A stretch of 34,767 nucleotides of DNA, taken from positions 1 through 34,767 of the forward strand of contig NZ_QKVM01000063.1 of NCBI RefSeq assembly GCF_003231305.1. Reading direction: 5' to 3'. The position numbers and the translations under genes are program-made. The stretch comes from Pseudomonas sichuanensis. Lineage in GTDB: Bacteria > Pseudomonadota > Gammaproteobacteria > Pseudomonadales > Pseudomonadaceae. The notes beneath the pieces are model-generated. The model was given only the letters and a program-made list of their open reading frames with translations. It was not told the DNA's origin and ran no database searches. Positions 32,325 through 34,767 of the stretch are shown here, one piece after another (position 1 is the first letter of the stretch; the number at the start of each line of letters is the position of its first letter).

Positions 32325-33803
32325 ATGAGTAGCACGTCCTTGCCTGCCATTTTTTTACCTGCCGAACTCTGGAACGATCGCCTGTTCACCGGGACTTGGG
32401 AGGCTGGCCCCATCGCAGCCACGCAAGTACTCGAACCCGCCACCGGCAACCTCTTGGGCTACGTCGCCAATGCCGATGCCGCGCGAGTGGCTGCTTCGGC
32501 CAAAACCGCCAGCGCCGCACAGACCTCTTGGCACCAGCAGCCTTACGACGAGCGCGCGGCGTTGTTCCGTAAAGCCGCGAAAATCGCCGAACAACACTTC
32601 GAGGCCATCGTCGACTGGCTGGTGCGTGAAAGCGGTTCGACCCGTGCCAAGGCCGCATTCGAAACCAGTATCAGCATCAAAGTCCTGCACGAAAGCGCTG
32701 GTCTGCCCTCGCGTAGTCAAGGTGAAGTGTTGCCTTCGGTACCTGGCCGTCTGAGCCTTGCTCGCCGCCGTCCACTGGGTGTGGTGGGAGTGATCTCGCC
32801 CTTCAACTTCCCGCTGTATCTGGCCATTCGGGCGGTTGCTCCGGCGCTGGCAACAGGTAACGCCGTCGTACTCAAACCAGATCCACGCACGGCGGTATGT
32901 GGCGGTTTCGTGATTGCCCGGTTGTTCGAACTGGCGGGGTTGCCTGCTGGCTTGCTGCACGTTTTGCCTGGCGGTGTCGATGCGGGTGCTGCGCTGACCA
33001 GTGATCCGCATGTGGCGATGATCCAGTTCACCGGTTCGACCGGTGCCGGGCGCAAGGTTGGTGAAGCTGCAGGTCGTCATTTGAAAAAAGTTTCGTTGGA
33101 ACTGGGCGGTAAAAACTCATTGATCGTGCTTGATGACGCCGATCTCGACTTGGCCCTGGCCAACGCCACGTGGGGCGTTTACCTGCACCAGGGACAAATT
33201 TGCATGTCCACAGGTCGCCTGCTGGTACAACGTGCAATCTATGACCGCTTCCTTGAGCGCCTAGTGGCCAAGGCCAAGAGCCTGACGGTCGGCGACCCAG
33301 CCACCAGCGAAGTACACCTGGGCCCGCTGATCAACGCCCAGCAGCGTGATCACGCTCACCGCGTAGTGCAAGCCGCGCAACAAGCCGGTGCGACGCTGGA
33401 AGCAGGTGGTGGTTATGAAGGGCTGTTTTTCGAACCGACCGTGCTCGGAGGCGTTACCCGCGACAATCCGGCCTTCAACGAAGAAATTTTTGGCCCTGTG
33501 GCCGTAGTTGTGCCTTTCGATACCGACGAAGAGGCCGTTGCTCTGGCCAACGATACGGCATACGGCTTGTCTGCTGCCGTACTGTCCCGGGATGTTGGTC
33601 GCGCACTCAAGCTCGGTGAGCAACTGCGTGTAGGCCTGCTGCACATCAATGACCAGACGGTTAACGACGAGGTCATCAATCCGTTCGGCGGTGTGGGCGC
33701 ATCAGGCAATGGCACCAGCATCGGCGGCGCTGCCAACTGGGAAGAATTCACGCAATGGCAATGGCTCACCGTCAAGGGTGAAGCACCGGCCTACCCACTG
33801 TAA
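32325..33803 (+). CDS. Benzaldehyde dehydrogenase (XylC/AreC-like)
   Basis: A 492-residue NAD(P)-dependent aldehyde dehydrogenase. Catalytic and binding sites are intact: PFNFP (Asn161), VVLKP (Lys184), FTGSTGAGRKVG, LELGGKNSLIV (Glu259) and GQICMSTGR (Cys293). The pairing with an aryl-alcohol dehydrogenase and details such as HQQPYDERAALFRKAA point to benzaldehyde-type substrates (XylC of the TOL upper pathway or AreC). It would oxidise the aldehyde made by the next gene to benzoate. GAGGG nine bases before the ATG at 32325 supports this start over the longer frame from 32256. Gene symbol left blank because the exact substrate is not settled. Confidence 0.85.
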   Translation: MSSTSLPAIFLPAELWNDRLFTGTWEAGPIAATQVLEPATGNLLGYVANADAARVAASAKTASAAQTSWHQQPYDERAALFRKAAKIAEQHFEAIVDWLVRESGSTRAKAAFETSISIKVLHESAGLPSRSQGEVLPSVPGRLSLARRRPLGVVGVISPFNFPLYLAIRAVAPALATGNAVVLKPDPRTAVCGGFVIARLFELAGLPAGLLHVLPGGVDAGAALTSDPHVAMIQFTGSTGAGRKVGEAAGRHLKKVSLELGGKNSLIVLDDADLDLALANATWGVYLHQGQICMSTGRLLVQRAIYDRFLERLVAKAKSLTVGDPATSEVHLGPLINAQQRDHAHRVVQAAQQAGATLEAGGGYEGLFFEPTVLGGVTRDNPAFNEEIFGPVAVVVPFDTDEEAVALANDTAYGLSAAVLSRDVGRALKLGEQLRVGLLHINDQTVNDEVINPFGGVGASGNGTSIGGAANWEEFTQWQWLTVKGEAPAYPL

Positions 33804-33823
33804 AAACCTGGAGAAAAATAATA

Positions 33824-34767
33824 ATGAACACACCTGTCTACCGCCCGATCACTGCTGCTGTCACTCGTGGCAAAGGCGCACCTTTTGCACTGGAAGCCGC
33901 GCAGATCCGCAATCCCCGGGGCGATGAAGTGTTGGTGCGCATCGTCGCCACCGGCATGTGCCACACCGACATGATCGTCCGAGATCAGTATTACCCAGTG
34001 CCGCTGCCTGCAGTGCTGGGCCATGAGGGCGCGGGAGTAGTGGAAGCCATTGGCCCACTGGTCAAAGGGCTTCAAGTGGGCGATCACGTAGTAATGAGTT
34101 ACGGTTATTGCGGGCATTGCCTGTCCTGTGGAAGTGGCCACACCGCATATTGCCAGGACTTTTTCGGGCGTAATTTCAGTGGGGCAGACCCACAGGGTGA
34201 AAGTGCCCTGCAGGACAAGGACGGCGCGCGTCTGAACGATCACTTCTTTGCCCAGTCCTCCTTTGCCACGCTGGCACTGAGTCGGGAGAACAACGCAGTG
34301 AAGGTGAGCCGCGAAGCACCGCTGGAGTTACTGGGGCCACTGGGCTGCGGTATCCAGACGGGGGCAGGAGCAGTGATCAACTCACTCAAGGTTACTCCCG
34401 GTAGCAGCTTTGCCGCCTTCGGCGGTGGCGCGGTGGGGCTGAGTGCCGTGCTGGCGGCCCGGGTGGCGGGTGCCACCACGATCATTGTGGTCGATGTCGT
34501 CCCTTCGCGTCTGGCGCTGGCTACCGAGTTAGGCGCGACTCACGTGGTCAACAGCAAGGACGCCGATCCGGTGGCATTCATACGCGAAATCACCGGTGGT
34601 GGCGTCAATTTCGCCCTTGAATCCACGGGTCGCCCAGCGGTATTACGCCAAGCCGTCGATGCACTGGGTAGCCGCGGCAGTCTGGGGGTCGTCGGCGCAC
34701 CGGCGCTAGGTACCACAGCGGAGTTTGACGTCAATGACCTGCTCTTGGGAGGCAAGACTATTCGAGG
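33824..34767 (+). CDS. Aryl-alcohol dehydrogenase, partial (XylB/AreB-like)
   Basis: The first 314 residues of a zinc-dependent medium-chain alcohol dehydrogenase; the 3' end lies outside the window. Catalytic zinc ligands are Cys46 (GMCHTD), His67-Glu68 (GHEG) and Cys175 (PLGCGIQTG). Structural zinc cysteines are Cys96, Cys99, Cys102 and Cys110. The NAD motif is FGGGAVG (199-205), with Asp of VVDV after it. It would oxidise benzyl alcohol or a similar aryl alcohol to the aldehyde used by the upstream enzyme. It starts 20 bases after that gene, with GGAG about ten bases before the ATG, so the two form an operon. Family length is about 366 residues, so roughly 50 residues are missing. Confidence 0.88.
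   Translation, partial: MNTPVYRPITAAVTRGKGAPFALEAAQIRNPRGDEVLVRIVATGMCHTDMIVRDQYYPVPLPAVLGHEGAGVVEAIGPLVKGLQVGDHVVMSYGYCGHCLSCGSGHTAYCQDFFGRNFSGADPQGESALQDKDGARLNDHFFAQSSFATLALSRENNAVKVSREAPLELLGPLGCGIQTGAGAVINSLKVTPGSSFAAFGGGAVGLSAVLAARVAGATTIIVVDVVPSRLALATELGATHVVNSKDADPVAFIREITGGGVNFALESTGRPAVLRQAVDALGSRGSLGVVGAPALGTTAEFDVNDLLLGGKTIR

Overview
The window looks like a chromosomal segment of a fluorescent Pseudomonas, probably of the P. putida group. It is GC-rich and genes are tightly packed. Two intergenic regions carry long inverted repeats (12727-12860 and 15635-15715) of the 'CGCGGGTAAACCCGCTCC' / 'TAGGAGCGGCCTTG' kind, which are typical P. putida REP elements. The gene families also fit: fds formate dehydrogenase, arsRBC and a DUF692/DUF2282 operon with an ECF sigma factor.

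Left to right: (1) 18-5123, minus strand: a tightly coupled fdsG-B-A-D operon for a molybdenum NAD-dependent formate dehydrogenase. (2) 5361-6295, minus: a toxin-first gene pair that looks like an MqsRA-style toxin-antitoxin module, with a hairpin and a palindrome just upstream. (3) 6753-8843, plus: a membrane acyltransferase with a C-terminal SGNH domain. (4) 8904-12701: a divergent bufferin (ribosomal metallophore) locus. The ECF sigma factor and its NrsF-type anti-sigma face left, and bufA-bufB-bufC-doxX face right. Matching GTAACC-N16-CGAAC promoters lie on both sides. (5) 12864-15526, minus: a Nudix hydrolase, then arsC, arsB and arsR. (6) 15852-20180, minus: three cell-envelope genes (OmpA-domain lipoprotein, five-helix membrane protein, secreted VWA-like protein) that I do not recognise as a named system. 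(7) 20593-24526, plus: a secreted protein that joins Sel1-like, trypsin-like and rhodanese-like parts, then two small uncharacterised genes. (8) 24587-27058: an ABM-domain protein, a small conserved protein, a divergent AraC regulator, and a RHH/ParE toxin-antitoxin pair.

From 27078 the window enters mobile DNA. A umuC/rulB-type polymerase gene is frameshifted near its 3' end and cut off at its 5' end at the NDGC codons (28243). Beyond the break comes AT-richer DNA with the look of a horizontally acquired element: SulP transporter, tandem universal stress protein, DksA/TraR zinc-finger protein, and a YjiK/SdiA-regulated-type gene that is cut by a 38-bp Tn3-family terminal inverted repeat (31789-31826). 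After a degenerate stretch come benzaldehyde dehydrogenase and aryl-alcohol dehydrogenase genes, which together oxidise benzyl alcohols to benzoates. The last gene runs off the window.

Main themes are metal and stress handling (bufferin, ars, SulP/Usp), an unexplored envelope/periplasmic protease region, and nested mobile DNA carrying aromatic catabolism. The best candidates for new biology are the Sel1-protease-rhodanese fusion, the neighbouring three-gene envelope cluster, and the sigma-factor promoter that overlaps the sigma factor's own apparent start codon. All assignments rest on reading motifs by eye; no database search was possible.
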